A stretch of 64,000 nucleotides of DNA from Topomyia yanbarensis (lineage: Eukaryota; Arthropoda; Insecta; Diptera; Culicidae), in the NCBI RefSeq assembly GCF_030247195.1, contig NC_080671.1, positions 69,563,412 through 69,627,411 on the forward strand, in the 5' to 3' direction. Below the pieces are notes generated by a model that saw only the letters and a program-made list of their open reading frames with translations, did not search any database and was not told the DNA's origin. Below, in pieces: positions 11,509 through 25,200 of this stretch (its first letter is position 1; each line of letters opens with the position of its first letter). Position numbers and translations under genes: made by a program.

Positions 11509-11676
11509 CTCATATGGTTGATCAGATGCTCCTTTCGAGTGAAGGTCTTGTTGCACACATTGCAGCAGTGCGGATTGTCCCCGCTGTGCTGACGCATGTG
11601 GTTGTTGAGATGCTCCTTGCGAGTGAACGTTTTGTTGCAATACTCGCATTTGTGCGGCGAATCACCGGTGTGCAGC
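11509..11676 (-). CDS. crol: crol exon: two C-terminal-type zinc fingers
   Basis: The acceptor CTGCAG precedes G CTG CAC ACC and the donor is AG|GTAATT. The 168-nt exon is two fingers exactly. Finger one reads LHTGDSPHKCEYCNKTF with helix RKEHLNN; finger two reads QHSGDNPHCCNVCNKTF with helix RKEHLIN. These match the closing fingers of fly crol, which fixes the direction of the array and the identity of the gene. The donor is weaker than the GTGAG donors of the cassette exons. The exon ends mid-codon (phase 2), so a further coding exon must follow outside the visible region. Confidence 0.9.
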
Positions 11677-12689
<1,013 letters not shown>

Positions 12690-12940
12690 CTATGACAAAT
12701 TGTAACACTTCAAGTGACTGTATAATTAAAAAAAAAAATCAATTTACAAACAAAACAACCTTCGCTTTATTCTGGAACCGTAAATTTGCTTCTAGTTTGC
12801 TTGTGACGCTTTCGTTCTACTATTAGAACCAACAAAAGGAAGTAGAAGCTTTAATTCGAGTGGGATTAAAATTCTGATAACTAAACTAAAACGTAGAACT
12901 AAAGAAGACAGAAAATCATAAGAATTTTCGTTTTCCCTCA

Positions 12941-13771
<831 letters not shown>

Positions 13772-15154
13772 GTGCCTTTCTCAATCATGAATCACGAGAA
13801 TGTGTGCGTTGTTTATATTCATTAAAAGCTTTTAAATGCATATATTACATTTTATTATTATACATCACATGACAACTATATACAAGAAAATAAATCATTA
13901 TTCGAGTTCTAAAATTTTGAAAAAGAAAAAACAGCCACGGTAATATTGAACTGAAAAAGGTGCGAAATCGGCAAAGTCCCAAAAAGTCGATTTTTAGAAA
14001 AAAAAATTTTTTTCGAGATAACATAAAATCTCGACGTTTCATGCATTTTAAAGATGTTTGGCATCAAAAATACGAATTCGATTTCTGAAATTTCATGTGG
14101 TCCCCCCTTTGAAAAAAAAATTGAGTTCCGGCTTATATGGGAATTTCATATGTGACCGGACGGTTTAGTCTATAGTTCCGGAACCATATAAGCGATCCGT
14201 ACGAAATTTTATAGACATCTATGGGGATATTATAGCTATCATTTGGGACTAAGTTTGTGAAAATTGGCCCAACCATTTCCGGGAAACTGATGTGAGTTCG
14301 AAAATTTTGAAAGATGGCCGCTTTTCCCGGGCACTTCCGGAACCGTCTATGGTGGTTAATGTAGTCAACGAAAGTTTGGTTGGCCGTCGGTGACCTAGAA
14401 CAGCAAATTTAAGTTGTTTGAGAGACATTTTAGCGAAATTTTTACCTTTTTTGCTTTCATCGGAGTATCGGTTTGAATCACAATTTGCTATGTGATCGCA
14501 CGCCACAACCTGTAACTCCGGAACCGGAAGTCGGATCGGGATGAAATTAAATAGCCATTTACGGGGACGCAATACCTTTCATTTGAGGCCAAGTTTAGTC
14601 GAATCGGTCTAGCCATCTCCGAGAAACCGATGTGACTGTTATTCTGAATTTAGATACTTCCGCCGGGGCTTCCGGAACCGAGGATGGTGACCAATGTGAC
14701 CAAATAGACTTTGAATGGATGTTAGTGACCTAATACTACAAATCGAAGCAGTTGTGGTCATATTTTGGAAAATTTTTCACCTTTATACATTCATTGCAGA
14801 ATTTATTAAAATCGACATTTTCTGCGTGTTCGTACTTATCACCCTGTAATTCCGGAACCGGAAGTCGGATCCATTAGAAATTCAATAGCAGCCTATGGGA
14901 ACGTTGCACCTTTCATTTGAGACTAAGTTTGTCAAAATCGGTTCAGCCATCTCTGAGAAAAATGAGTGACATTTTTGGTCACATACACACACACATACAC
15001 ACACACATACATACATACACACATACATACACACACACAGACATTTGCCGAACTCGACGAACTGAATCGAATGGTATATGTCACTCGGCCCTCCGGGCCT
15101 CCGTTAAAAAGTCGGTTTTCAGAGCAATTGCAATACCTTTCTATTGAGAAAGGC
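13772..15154. repeat. Dispersed mosquito repeat with three imperfect tandem units of about 340 bp
   Basis: The ends carry the inverted motif TGCCTTTCTCAAT (13772-13784, and its complement at 15142-15154). Inside, a unit of about 335-341 bp recurs three times. Each has a TTCCGGAACC block (near 14171, 14512 and 14845) followed about 70-80 bp later by an ATTTGRGACTAAGTTTGT-like block and a CCATCTCYGAGAAA-like block. It has no ORF with family signature. The style is familiar from Aedes intergenic repeats, but I cannot name the family with certainty. Confidence 0.65.
14980..15044. repeat. CA / CACATA microsatellite
   Basis: A run of CA dinucleotides interspersed with CATA. It lies near the right end of the three-unit repeat. 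The short open frames over it are artefacts of the repeat. Confidence 0.9.
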
Positions 15155-15295
15155 AAAACGTTATACGTTATATAGATTAGGCTACAACTAACTGGGCTGT
15201 TTTTTCCGGTTCTCCAAGGTTTTATAAAACTATTTAGATTCCATTAAATTTTATTATAGCTCGTTAAATGAGTTTTAAAAGTATGACTGAATAAA

Positions 15296-15455
15296 GGCGG
15301 ACATTGCGTAGTTGGTAAACCAATTACCTTGTACGCAGCTCGCCTGAATTCAATTCCCAACCCCGCACATAGGGTTATATTTGTCGAAAAGAGATTTTTC
15401 TAACCCGAAAAAAGAGGCGAATGACCCGAACCGCTCAATAATCGAAATAAAAAAA
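15296..15455 (+). mobile_element. Feilai-like tRNA-derived SINE, copy 1 (diverged)
   Basis: The 5' part resembles a tRNA gene: a box A-like GCGTAGTTGG, then the GTACGCAGCTCGCCTG block, and a damaged box B. It then shares the CTAACCCGAA...GAGGCGAATGACC body with copy 2 and ends in an A-rich tail. The box B bases have changed (TTCAATTCC), so this copy is probably silent for Pol III. Confidence 0.75.
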
Positions 15456-17180
15456 GTATGGCTAAACGAAGGTTTTTTATGATTTCAGTGTACTATTTTT
15501 TCACAAGCAATTTTTTTTACAATGGAGTGCAAAAATAACACCGCTTATTCGATGATTCAGTCTTCTGTAACTTTGCTAAATATTAAAAAAAATTATGACG
15601 TATTCAAAGATTAAAAATTTGAAAAAGATTGCTGCTTCAATTGTATGTTACAATGTTATGATTATCTAAAATATGTTCTTGAACATACATATTACGTAAT
15701 ATCGTAATTGTGTTCAGAAAACAATTACTTTCACAAATGTAACAAGCTCTACGAATGCCTATAACTTTCTGTGAATGATCCTCGAACGATTTTTTTTCTA
15801 TTTAGCAGGTCATATGGGGGAAACAGCCGGGGATTCACTTATTTAAGCTCGGCAATTTGCCGCACAACCACGGGTAATCAGCAAATTTCAAAACTAATAT
15901 CTCGGTATTGTGCCGTTTGTGGATTTTCAGTACTGTCTCAACAAACCAATGTTTTTTTTTACTTTCCAATCTCAGCAAAAGATGCAAAAATGCTGATATT
16001 CGATAGAAAAAATTAAGAATGAATTTGAAATTAATAAAAAAAGATTGAATAAACGGTTTTGGAAGTAATAAGTTCAGCACCTGAGTTGTACACTAGACTA
16101 CCCAAAAAACTAATTTTTGAAAACTCAATCGGCCCACCCCTGAGTCGATTCCTAGTCCCACCAGGAGTCTCTGCTCTAAATTTAAACCAAATCGGACAAG
16201 TCTAGCTACCGCATCAACGTGTTCGAAGTTGGTATGGGATTTTTCGACAGTTTTCATGAAGAATGCGCACTAAGTTGCATTTTGACCGCTAGGTGGCACT
16301 GTATGCATCAAATTATCACTGCAGGTGAAAATAAGAAAGATAATATTTAATTCATTGCCCACAACTTTATCAAAGACTGGAAATTGGATACTAGCTAGCT
16401 AACAAGTTTATGATTTGGCAAGCAATCAGCAGTTATAGACAAGATATCAAGATTTTATCACAGGAATGACTAAAAATTGATAACATGTCAAGAAAAAAAA
16501 ATTGCCATTCATTCAATCTAACAACGATCCGTTGAAGTTTAAGGTCGATTTAGTCAACCGCTGATACATAGTCATAGAATGATTATGAGCAGAAGAATGT
16601 CGATTTTATTTTAAAAAATATCAAACTTTAAATTGTTCAGATTTTTGTCCCATCAAAAAATTTGGGAAATCATTAAGCGTATAGAAAATAATTGTGGTAA
16701 ACCAATCAAAAAACCATCTGATTTGGAGAAGTAGTGAACAAAATGTCTGATAAGATTGACAGCACTATAGTAAAATTATTGCATTATTACAGCGAAAAAT
16801 ATGATTTTGTTAATCCCTATTTTTATTCGGACACTGCTCAAGAAATGTTATGAGATATTTCAAGAAGATAATTCCAAAAATGTTTTTTTGTGATACATTT
16901 CCAATAATACTCGCCTGCAAAATGAGATACTTAGCGGCTTTGTACGTAGAGGACTTCACAAAATTACCCCTTTTGTGTGGCTAAAGTAGAATAGATTTTA
17001 CACTTGCAGTTAGATTTTTTCTATTAAGAACAAAGCAACGCCAAATCAGTCAGTGTCAAAAAAGAAACACACGTTGAAATCATTAATCGCACATGTTCGA
17101 TTTGCTAAATTTCTACGTGTTTTAGGTGTTTTTACATTTCGTGAAATTTGAGCTGTCACTTGAATTGACAAAGTTTTCTG
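15456..17180. other. Intron sequence between SINE copies, unassigned
   Basis: AT-rich with no supported gene. The stretch around 16095-16330 has more balanced composition and may be a repeat remnant of unknown type. Confidence 0.4.
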
Positions 17181-17349
17181 GGGCGGGCATAGCGTAGTTG
17201 GTAAATCGATTGCCTTGTACGCAGCTCACCTGGGTTCGAATCCCAACTCCACACATAGGGTTAGAGGTTTTTGTTAGGAGATTTTTCTAACCCGAAGAGG
17301 CGAATGACCTTAAGGGTAAAACCTCTATAATCAAAATAATAAACAAAAA
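17181..17349 (+). mobile_element. Feilai-like tRNA-derived SINE, copy 2 (best preserved)
   Basis: It begins GGGCGGGCATAGCGTAGTTG. Box A (TAGCGTAGTTGG) and box B (GGTTCGAATCC) both match Pol III consensus. The tRNA-unrelated body follows and ends in an A/T-rich tail near 17349. The wording matches what I recall of Feilai from Aedes aegypti; a database comparison was not possible. Confidence 0.85.
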
Positions 17350-17808
17350 CCGTTTTATTTCAAAATATCGAAAATTTACATTTGTAGTCTATTACATAGA
17401 GTTTTATTTATTTAAACTTTTTTTGCTAACATAATTTGTAATAATCAGCACAATGGTCAAAAAGCCATTTTTGAGATTTTCACAAAAAATGCTTATTGAA
17501 AACACCCATTATTTTGCATAAAAGCATGAATTTCACATCAATACCCTTCGAAAAATGTTAATCTTGAAGGTCAAAAATTCTAAAAAATGGTAATTTTCAG
17601 CAAAACATTTTTTTAACTTTATAGTTTCACTGTTGATAATTTATTAACATTATTTAGTGAAAAACCATGAAATTACTCAATTAAAATCAAAATAAAAAGA
17701 GTTAGGCATTTTCTACATACGAAACGCACCTACGCCTATATTGGTTATTAAATTTCGTCGCCATTTCATATCAAAAAGCTTCTTATTTTCTGTATATTTT
17801 GGTTTTAA

Positions 17809-18331
17809 CCCATTCATGCCCATGTTGTTTGTGGGCAAACAACGCTTTTAAACAGCTATAACTTTTGATTAAGGCAAAATTTGCTCACAAACACAAGTAA
17901 GGCTAATAAATCTGACTATTACCTTTCATTTGAGTATTAATAGTTTCAAGGACTAGCTCTAGAACTGAAGTTATTGCAATTAGTCTGATTGGATTCCGAT
18001 GGAGCAGTGCTGCCAGGAACAGTTTACGCTGACGACGGAAAATGAATTTTTCATATATCTTCGTTATGTTGCAATATTGTTGAAAATTGATAAAACTTAT
18101 CAATTTAGACTGTCTTTGGCTACATTTTCCACGCATTTGGACTATTGTAAATATTCTAGGAGAATTATATTGAGCATTGGAAGATAAAAATTGAGCAGCT
18201 TCTAGCACTGCGAGGGAAGCACCTATCTTTATGAAAAAAAGGCTTTTCGTGTTTCTTGATCCCACCGTTTTCAAGGAAAAATAGTTTTGAAACCCTGCAT
18301 GCACTAGAAAAAGAAGTTGGACATGAAAGGG
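17809..18331. mobile_element. TTAA-flanked MITE with CCCATTCATGCCC ends
   Basis: The left end is CCCATTCATGCCC and the right end, complemented, CCCTTTCATGTCC. TTAA flanks both (17805-17808 and 18332-18335). Length is 523 bp. No transposase is encoded; the open frames on either strand inside it lack any signature. Confidence 0.6.
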
Positions 18332-18335
18332 TTAA

Positions 18336-19957
18336 TTGATTAATTTCACGATTTTTCACTAAATAATGTTCAGAAATTATAATATAAAGCTGATTTTTTT
18401 TCTGGGAATTACTATTGGGTGTAGTAAGGACCCATCTTTGAGGAAATTAGACCTCCAACATGAACAATTATTTTATATATCGATGGGTATTCAGGATGTA
18501 TTCATGTTTTATGCAAAATAATGGGAGCAGTCATTAAAAAAAAGTTTAATGAGGGCTCAAAAATAGCTCCAAAATGTCTATTTTTGGCACTTTTGAACAT
18601 TGTACTGGTAATTACAAACTAAGTTAGCGTAACAAAAAATTAACTAAATAAAACTCCAAGCAATATACTACAAATACTATTTTCTGATATATTTTACCGA
18701 AATAAAACATTATTGATTCAATGAAATTGTGAAAAAATCTGTCTCTGGCAGCACTGTTCTAGCGAAATTTGACTAGAAGCCACATTTTCGCACATTTTTT
18801 TAAACGGGAAACACTTCAACGTTTCACAAATGGCATTTTAATTCAAATTTGGGAAAACTACAAAGCCGAAAATTAAATTCGACACAAAATTGTTTAAAAA
18901 AGCAATAAAATATAAAATCTTACGTACGTCGCTGAGGCAATCAATTAAAAATGCGATTAAAATTTTCATTACGCTCGGGGCATACATAAAAGAATCGAAG
19001 AAGGCAGAATCGAAAATTTGAACATAAATATATTGTTTTCGTCTTTCATTTTTTGGGATATCATTTTTAACATCTTAAAGCACAATTTAGGCCAATAATT
19101 AACCTTTCGATTCTTTTTAAATTCTACAGTGGTGTAAACCCTGCAGTAAATTTAAGACAAGCGATATACAATCACGAATAAAAACAGCTAAACAAGTGCT
19201 CCTCCCAAATAGTGTCAATTAGGCTTACCAATATTCAATTAATTCAGATTTTCAGATTGAAAATCAAAAAATCAACTAGACACGAATTATGAATTGGCAT
19301 TCGAGTGAATAGACATTGGCAGTCGCGTGAACAGTTATAATAATTCATAAGTTGTCTAAATGTTACACGCACGAGGAAGGGTGTCATTAAAAACACTATC
19401 AATTTTGTTTTTTATAATAGCCCAGATTAAAATTTTCAAATTTACTTGATTTTGCATTGTAGTTTGAACGTTGTTTTCTCTACACTTTCTAATAATGTAA
19501 AAAAATTGAAGATGATGGAGCAATTACAAAGATATTCGATGTGTTATCTTGGATTTTTTTAGATTCTTTTTGTTGATATTATTGTTATATTTTAGCACTG
19601 AGTTATCGGTACTCTTTTCGAATGGTCGAAAATCTTGTTTCTTTTTACAAAAAATTTCCCAACATAACTCGTTGCAATGCGTCAAGAACATGAATCCGTT
19701 TGCAACATTTTGAATGTTGAAGATGCTGAAAACTGGAGATTACTACAAGTTCTCGCATATTTTAATTGCTTCGCTTCAAAAAAATGCAAAACATTCGGAT
19801 TACGCCATTTTGGGCTTCAAGTGTCTTTACATATAGAAAATCCAAATTTGATGATTTTCATAGAGCACTGGGAAAGAGTCAATTCCCCGTGAGAGTAGAA
19901 AATGGAATGAAGCAAAATATAATTCATTGCATTATACCTATAACAAACACAAATAAG
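18336..19957. other. Intron sequence, unassigned
   Basis: AT-rich intron DNA; no gene, no clear terminal repeats. The small open frames at 19677-19969 lack recognisable features. Confidence 0.4.
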
Positions 19958-20110
19958 TGCTGTGCATAGCGAAGGCGGTAAGTCGATTGTTTGTACACAG
20001 CTCGCCTGGGTTCGATGTCAATCTCTCGCACATAGAATTAGGAAATTTTCTAGCCCGACCCGACCGAAAACGATCTTACGATTAAAGCCTCTAGAAACTG
20101 AAACAATAAA
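19958..20110 (+). mobile_element. Feilai-like SINE, copy 3 (degraded)
   Basis: The block TGCATAGCGAAGGCGGTAAG followed by GTACACAGCTCGCCTGGGTT and TTCTAGCCCGA recalls copies 1 and 2. Both Pol III boxes are mutated and the tail is short. Confidence 0.65.
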
Positions 20111-20736
20111 GTTACCAAAGCTGGTAAGTCAGCATTCGGCCGAACAGGGTGGTGGCGAATTCCATTCGTTCGTCTACTCGGGGTTAGTTCGTGTTTTCTT
20201 CATACTTCATTTATAAGATTTCTTTGTTAAATGCACTCACTACTTTTACGAATGGTAACTTATCTCCCTTTGTGGTCACGTTTTGTTCTACTAACAATTT
20301 TTTATACGTTATTAAAACGTCTAGAAGTTTAAATTTTGAAATTACATTGGATTCACATAGGCTTCTACGTCGTACCGATTTTACTGTACTGGCCCACAAA
20401 ACTTCATAAAAATATAATACATTGCGGAAGTGTAATTACAAAATATTTTACGTTCTTTAAATCATTCTGAGGTTGAAACTTCGAGGTTTTAAACCTAAAA
20501 TACGTCGTGTTCGATGTCCTCAAAATTTCAAAATACGCACTCAATTAGATGTTCTAGTAAGGAAAATAAATTATTAGTTCTACAAAATGGACGTATGTAG
20601 TGGTATGCATTATTACATATACGTAAGGATTCGTAAAGTTTATATTAGGGTTGGACATAGAATGCGCAAAATTCGCAAACGAAAAAAGCAGTTTTTTTCC
20701 ACACCGTATGTCAGATCTTCATAAAAATCAATCAGC

Positions 20737-21609
20737 GCACAGAGGAGTAACTAGAACAAATTGTTGGCCAATAACCAAAATAATTTTTTTTTCGATTTTT
20801 ATTGTTATATTTTTTTTAGATACCTAAAAACATACTGCATATTGTGGCAAAATAAAGAGTTTGCCAAACATTGCTAAATACTTTTTGCATGGATGCAAAA
20901 TGGTGATATTTTAAGGGGTTTTTAATCATTTTTATTATATATCCAGCAAAATCATTTTCTAATGATGATGACTGTATTGAATAAGACAATATTATAACAA
21001 ACGTAATTGAACACAACTATTTGTGTAATCTCAGCTTAAAAATAACTGAAAATAGTAGTGTTTCTGTGTATTGGACCAGCTTTAGAAACACCCTTTTTAA
21101 ACATTTTATTCCAAATTTGAATGATAAAAAAGTTACATTATACGGAAAGATCCGGCAAAGTTTCTGAAACAACATTACAAAACAAGATTCCGGCTATCCG
21201 AAAAACATTCAATCTCTTCCGATCTTTTCCGATCCACAAATTCCAAGCGATTTGAAAATATTGATATTTCCACTAATTTGAGGTACGCCAAAATGCTGGA
21301 GGGCTAAATACTATGTTTGCCAAAATGTATATCTATGAATATGTGCACAGGTATCCCTTTTCTTCTCCCTTTTCCACTGATCAACTGTTCATGCATCGGG
21401 AAAAACAAATGTATCCGCAAAGATCACCTCGAAAATTCTAATATTCGGAAGGATCTAGAAAAATGACCTCTGCACTGGTAGGTGGATAGATGCCAAATTG
21501 TCCCAAAAACTAGTTATTTTCTATTTTTAGTTCATATTAAGGCATAATAACAGCAATAGCCGCATTAAATAGTTTTGGCCAGGATTCGACCCCAGTTACT
21601 CCTCTGTGC
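20737..21609. mobile_element. 873-bp TIR DNA element inside the palindromic MITE
   Basis: The ends are perfect inverted copies of GCACAGAGGAGTAACT. The host trinucleotide AGC is present on both sides (20734-20736 and 21610-21612), suggesting a 3-bp target duplication. No transposase ORF is seen. A 3-bp duplication fits CACTA or Harbinger-type elements, but the TIR does not decide between them. Confidence 0.72.
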
Positions 21610-21720
21610 AGCGTATGTAGAATGTTGTTACAGTACTTCTGATTGATTTTTATGAAGATCTGACATACGGTTTGGAAAAAAACTGCTTTTTTCGTTTGCG
21701 AATTTAACCCTTTCTCTGTC

Positions 21721-22237
21721 TGTTCGGATAAGTGGTTTTCCAAAAAACTGTTTTGTAGCAACGCCTTTTATGTTGACTGTAGCTCAAACTAGAATATTAA
21801 ATTTATTTAGTTGTTTCCAAATTTTTAAAGATAATTCACTTACAGCAATAGTTTCCTTCCCACCTGTTAACCTCTCCTCAATTAATGCCAACAACAGTTT
21901 CCTCGACCTATCAATCCTTTCCTTTTTTCCTACTCCTATACAAACAGCATATCAGAACTGTTAATTTAAATATATTTTTAATCACCTCACCTTAGTCTCC
22001 AAATTATGGTGTAGTTATAATGTCCGCACTGTATAATGGCCTGCCACACTCTAGCTTAATCATTTGCCTTATATATTATATTACACAGTTTCCTGTCTCC
22101 TGTCACTATTTGACCCAACAACAATACCAACGTTAACTTCAATCCCTTTTGGTTGGTTGCTCGTACCCAATCCACGTTTCGCACTTTCCTACAGGTCATC
22201 GTGTAGGTTCAGTCGGTCGTGCCCTGCGGCGCTAACA
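21721..22237 (-). repeat. BEL/Pao 3' LTR (517 bp)
   Basis: On the plus strand it starts TGTTCGG and ends GCTAACA, so it has TG...CA ends. Line by line it looks identical to the copy at 28181-28697. The pol frame ends inside it, at 22209. The polypurine tract of the element, GGGCGGGGGAAA on the minus strand, lies just before it (22238-22250). Confidence 0.93.
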
Positions 22238-25200
22238 TTTCCCCCGCCCGTAACACTGGTTCAGAATTCTCGGTTCTACCAGATTTACTCTGCAGCTCCA
22301 GTGCCGCAAGTTTGGCTACAGGACGACGAAAAACACCTGAGGCCGTCCGAACCATCGCCTGCCGAATCCGTCCATCTTTGCCTCGCATCACCTTATCTAC
22401 GATTCCTCGAGTCCATGCTCTTCTCTTGCCACCATCAACGATGTACACCAGCTCACCTACTTCGATTGGTTGTCGTTCTTCGTGCCATTTGGGACGCCGG
22501 TTGACCCCAGGGATGTACTCCTTCAGCCATCTCTGCCACAGAACATCGGCCAATAGCTGGGACCGCTTGTAGTCGTCTCGCAAAGCTGAAGCAGGATCAG
22601 TCGATCGAATGCCCATCGGGTGCTCTCCTGGAGGATAACCTCGCAAAAAATGATTGGGTGTAAGTGCTTCTGAGTCGGCTGATTTCTGAGGAACGTATGT
22701 CAACGGTCTTGAGTTGATGATGTCTTCGGCCTCTGCCAACACTGTCAGCAGAATTTCATCAGTAAGCTTCCTGCCGTCGTCTACTACTTTTAACGCTTCC
22801 TTTGCTGACCTCACTAGCCGCTCCCAGCATCCACCCATGTGAGGGGCTGATGGTGGATTGAAGCTCCACTGTGTTCTTGCATCTGTGAAGGTTTCTGCAC
22901 ATTGCCTGTGAATTTTCTGAAACTCTCCGGCTATCTCCTTACTGGCAGCTTGGAAGTTGGTACCGTTGTCAGAAAATATTTCCAGCGGTAGTCCTCTGCG
23001 ACAGATAAACCTCCTGATGGCCATGATGCAAGCTGGGCTGCTAAGGCTGTGTGCAACTTCCATGTGAATCGCTCTCGTCGTCATGCACGTAAATAACGCA
23101 ACCCATCTTTTTTCTGACCGCCTGCCAACAGAAACACTGATTGGGCCGAAATAATCCACTCCAACATATATAAACGGCCGTAGGTTTGGTGTAAGGCGCT
23201 GAATGGGTAGCGGAGCCATTCTTGGGACTGACGGACGACATTTATGAACTTTGCACCACGTACAATCCTTAATCACCTGCCACACCACTGCTCTAAGCTG
23301 AGAAACGTAAAATCGTTGACGAAATTCGTTTACCACTGTCTCTCGGTTACAGTGCCCAAACTTTTGGTGATAATAGTTCAGTAGCTTCTTGGTGACATCG
23401 TGGCCTTTTGGGAGTACTATGGGAAACCGCAAATCAAAGGGCATGAAATCTGCGTAAGCCGATCTTCCTTCCATCCGTATGACTTGATCCTCGTCCAGCA
23501 ACGGCGACAACTGATATAATTCACTGTTTTGATCAATCGATAGCAATTTTCCTGGCAGCAGCTCCTTGTTCTTAAGCAAAACTTTAAGTTCATCTTCGTA
23601 CGCGTCTTGTTGCGCTATTTTAAAAACCTGGATTTCCGCTTTTCTGTACTCCTCGCGAGTTAATGACGCTACGATGGCTGGAATGGTTCGCTTGATCAAC
23701 CTTGCTTGATTCGCTGATGCTAAAAACGTTTGAATCGGCGATTTGCTCCCCTTTTTCCGGCAGTTAGTAATAAACCGATATACACACGCCACACTTCGAA
23801 CCAGAATTGGCCACTTGGAAATCCTTTTCGTGTCAACCAACGGTTCTAGAAACTCGATTTCATGGTACAGATGACATGCTCTAAGCTCTTCCCGGACGTT
23901 TAGTGCTGGTAATTCGAAATTCGGCCATTGCTCTTCAAATTGTAGAAGAATATTTGGACCAACTACCCATTGCCCCTGATTGGTTAGAGGAGGGCCACTG
24001 CCCCACTTCGTCAAAGTGTCTGCTATATTTAATTTGGTGGGAATCCGACGCCATTCATCAACGCTCGCCAGACTCATCACTTCTCCGATTCTGTGTGCCA
24101 CGTACTGCCTGTATATTTTATGGTCGGAGCGAATCCATGACAGTACAGTTGTAGAATCCGTCCATAGAATTCGCTTATCAATTTTCAGGGAATGGTTATC
24201 CTTAACCATATTGGATAGCCTAGCACCCAAAACTACAGCTTGCAGCTCTAGTCGCGGAATTGACATATACTGCAAAGGAGCTACTTTGGACTTGGCCGCT
24301 ACGAGAGCACATTTCGGTTGACCGTTGATGACTGCTCGAAAATATGCAACGCACCCATAAGCGTTTTCACTTGCATCGGTGAAGATGTGTAGCTGGAGTG
24401 ATTCGTAGTTCTCCGTCGACGTATCGGGAAAGTAGCAACGCGGAATTTTCAGAGCTTCGATTTGCGGCATCAGTGACGTCCAACGATTCCATTTAACAGC
24501 AGTTTCGTCATCTATTTCGTCGTCCCAGCAACACCCACTCCGCCAAAGATCCTGTATAATCATTTTGCCGAATATAGTGAACGGCGCCAATAAGCCTAGG
24601 GGGTCGAACAGGCTCATCACGCAACTTAATACCTTCCGTTTGGTGGGTCTGCGCTTACCCGAGACAAATGGCTCTAGATCATCGCGTAACTTTGTGGAGA
24701 ATACAAATACGTCATCAGTGGGGTTCCAGGACATACCCAAAACTCTTTCTGTGCTGTTAGTTTTGTCGGTATTGAAATGAATTACTTGTTCCTCTCTCGG
24801 CTCACCCATGTGGTTCAAAAACTCTTCCGAGTTGGATACCCAATTGCGTATCTGGAAACCTGCTTTAGAGTGTATGTGTTTCACCTCGGTCGCTCGCTTT
24901 ACCGCTTCTGCAATCGTGTCTGTGCTGTCGAAATAGTCGTCGACGTAGTGGCCATTAACAATAGCTTCAACAGCATCTGGAAACTGCTCTGAATAATCCT
25001 GTGCGTTTCGATTTTTGACGTATTGGGCAGAACACGGTGAGCTGGTTGACCCAAACGTCGCCACGTCCATGACATAGGTGTCTGGTTGGCTGGCGGGATC
25101 TTGGCGAAATAAAAACCTCTGCGCCTGCTTATCGCTTTCCTGTATCATCAATTGGTGGTACATCTCCTTAATGTCACCACCAAAGGCAACCCGTCGCTCT

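Noticed and set aside
14917..15175. Open frames of HTH/YTHT repeats
   Set aside because: They translate the CA microsatellite and repeat end; no real protein.
17181..17260. tRNA-like sequence with perfect box A and box B
   Set aside because: The tRNA cloverleaf is not completed and a shared non-tRNA body follows, present in two other copies; it is a SINE head and not a tRNA gene.
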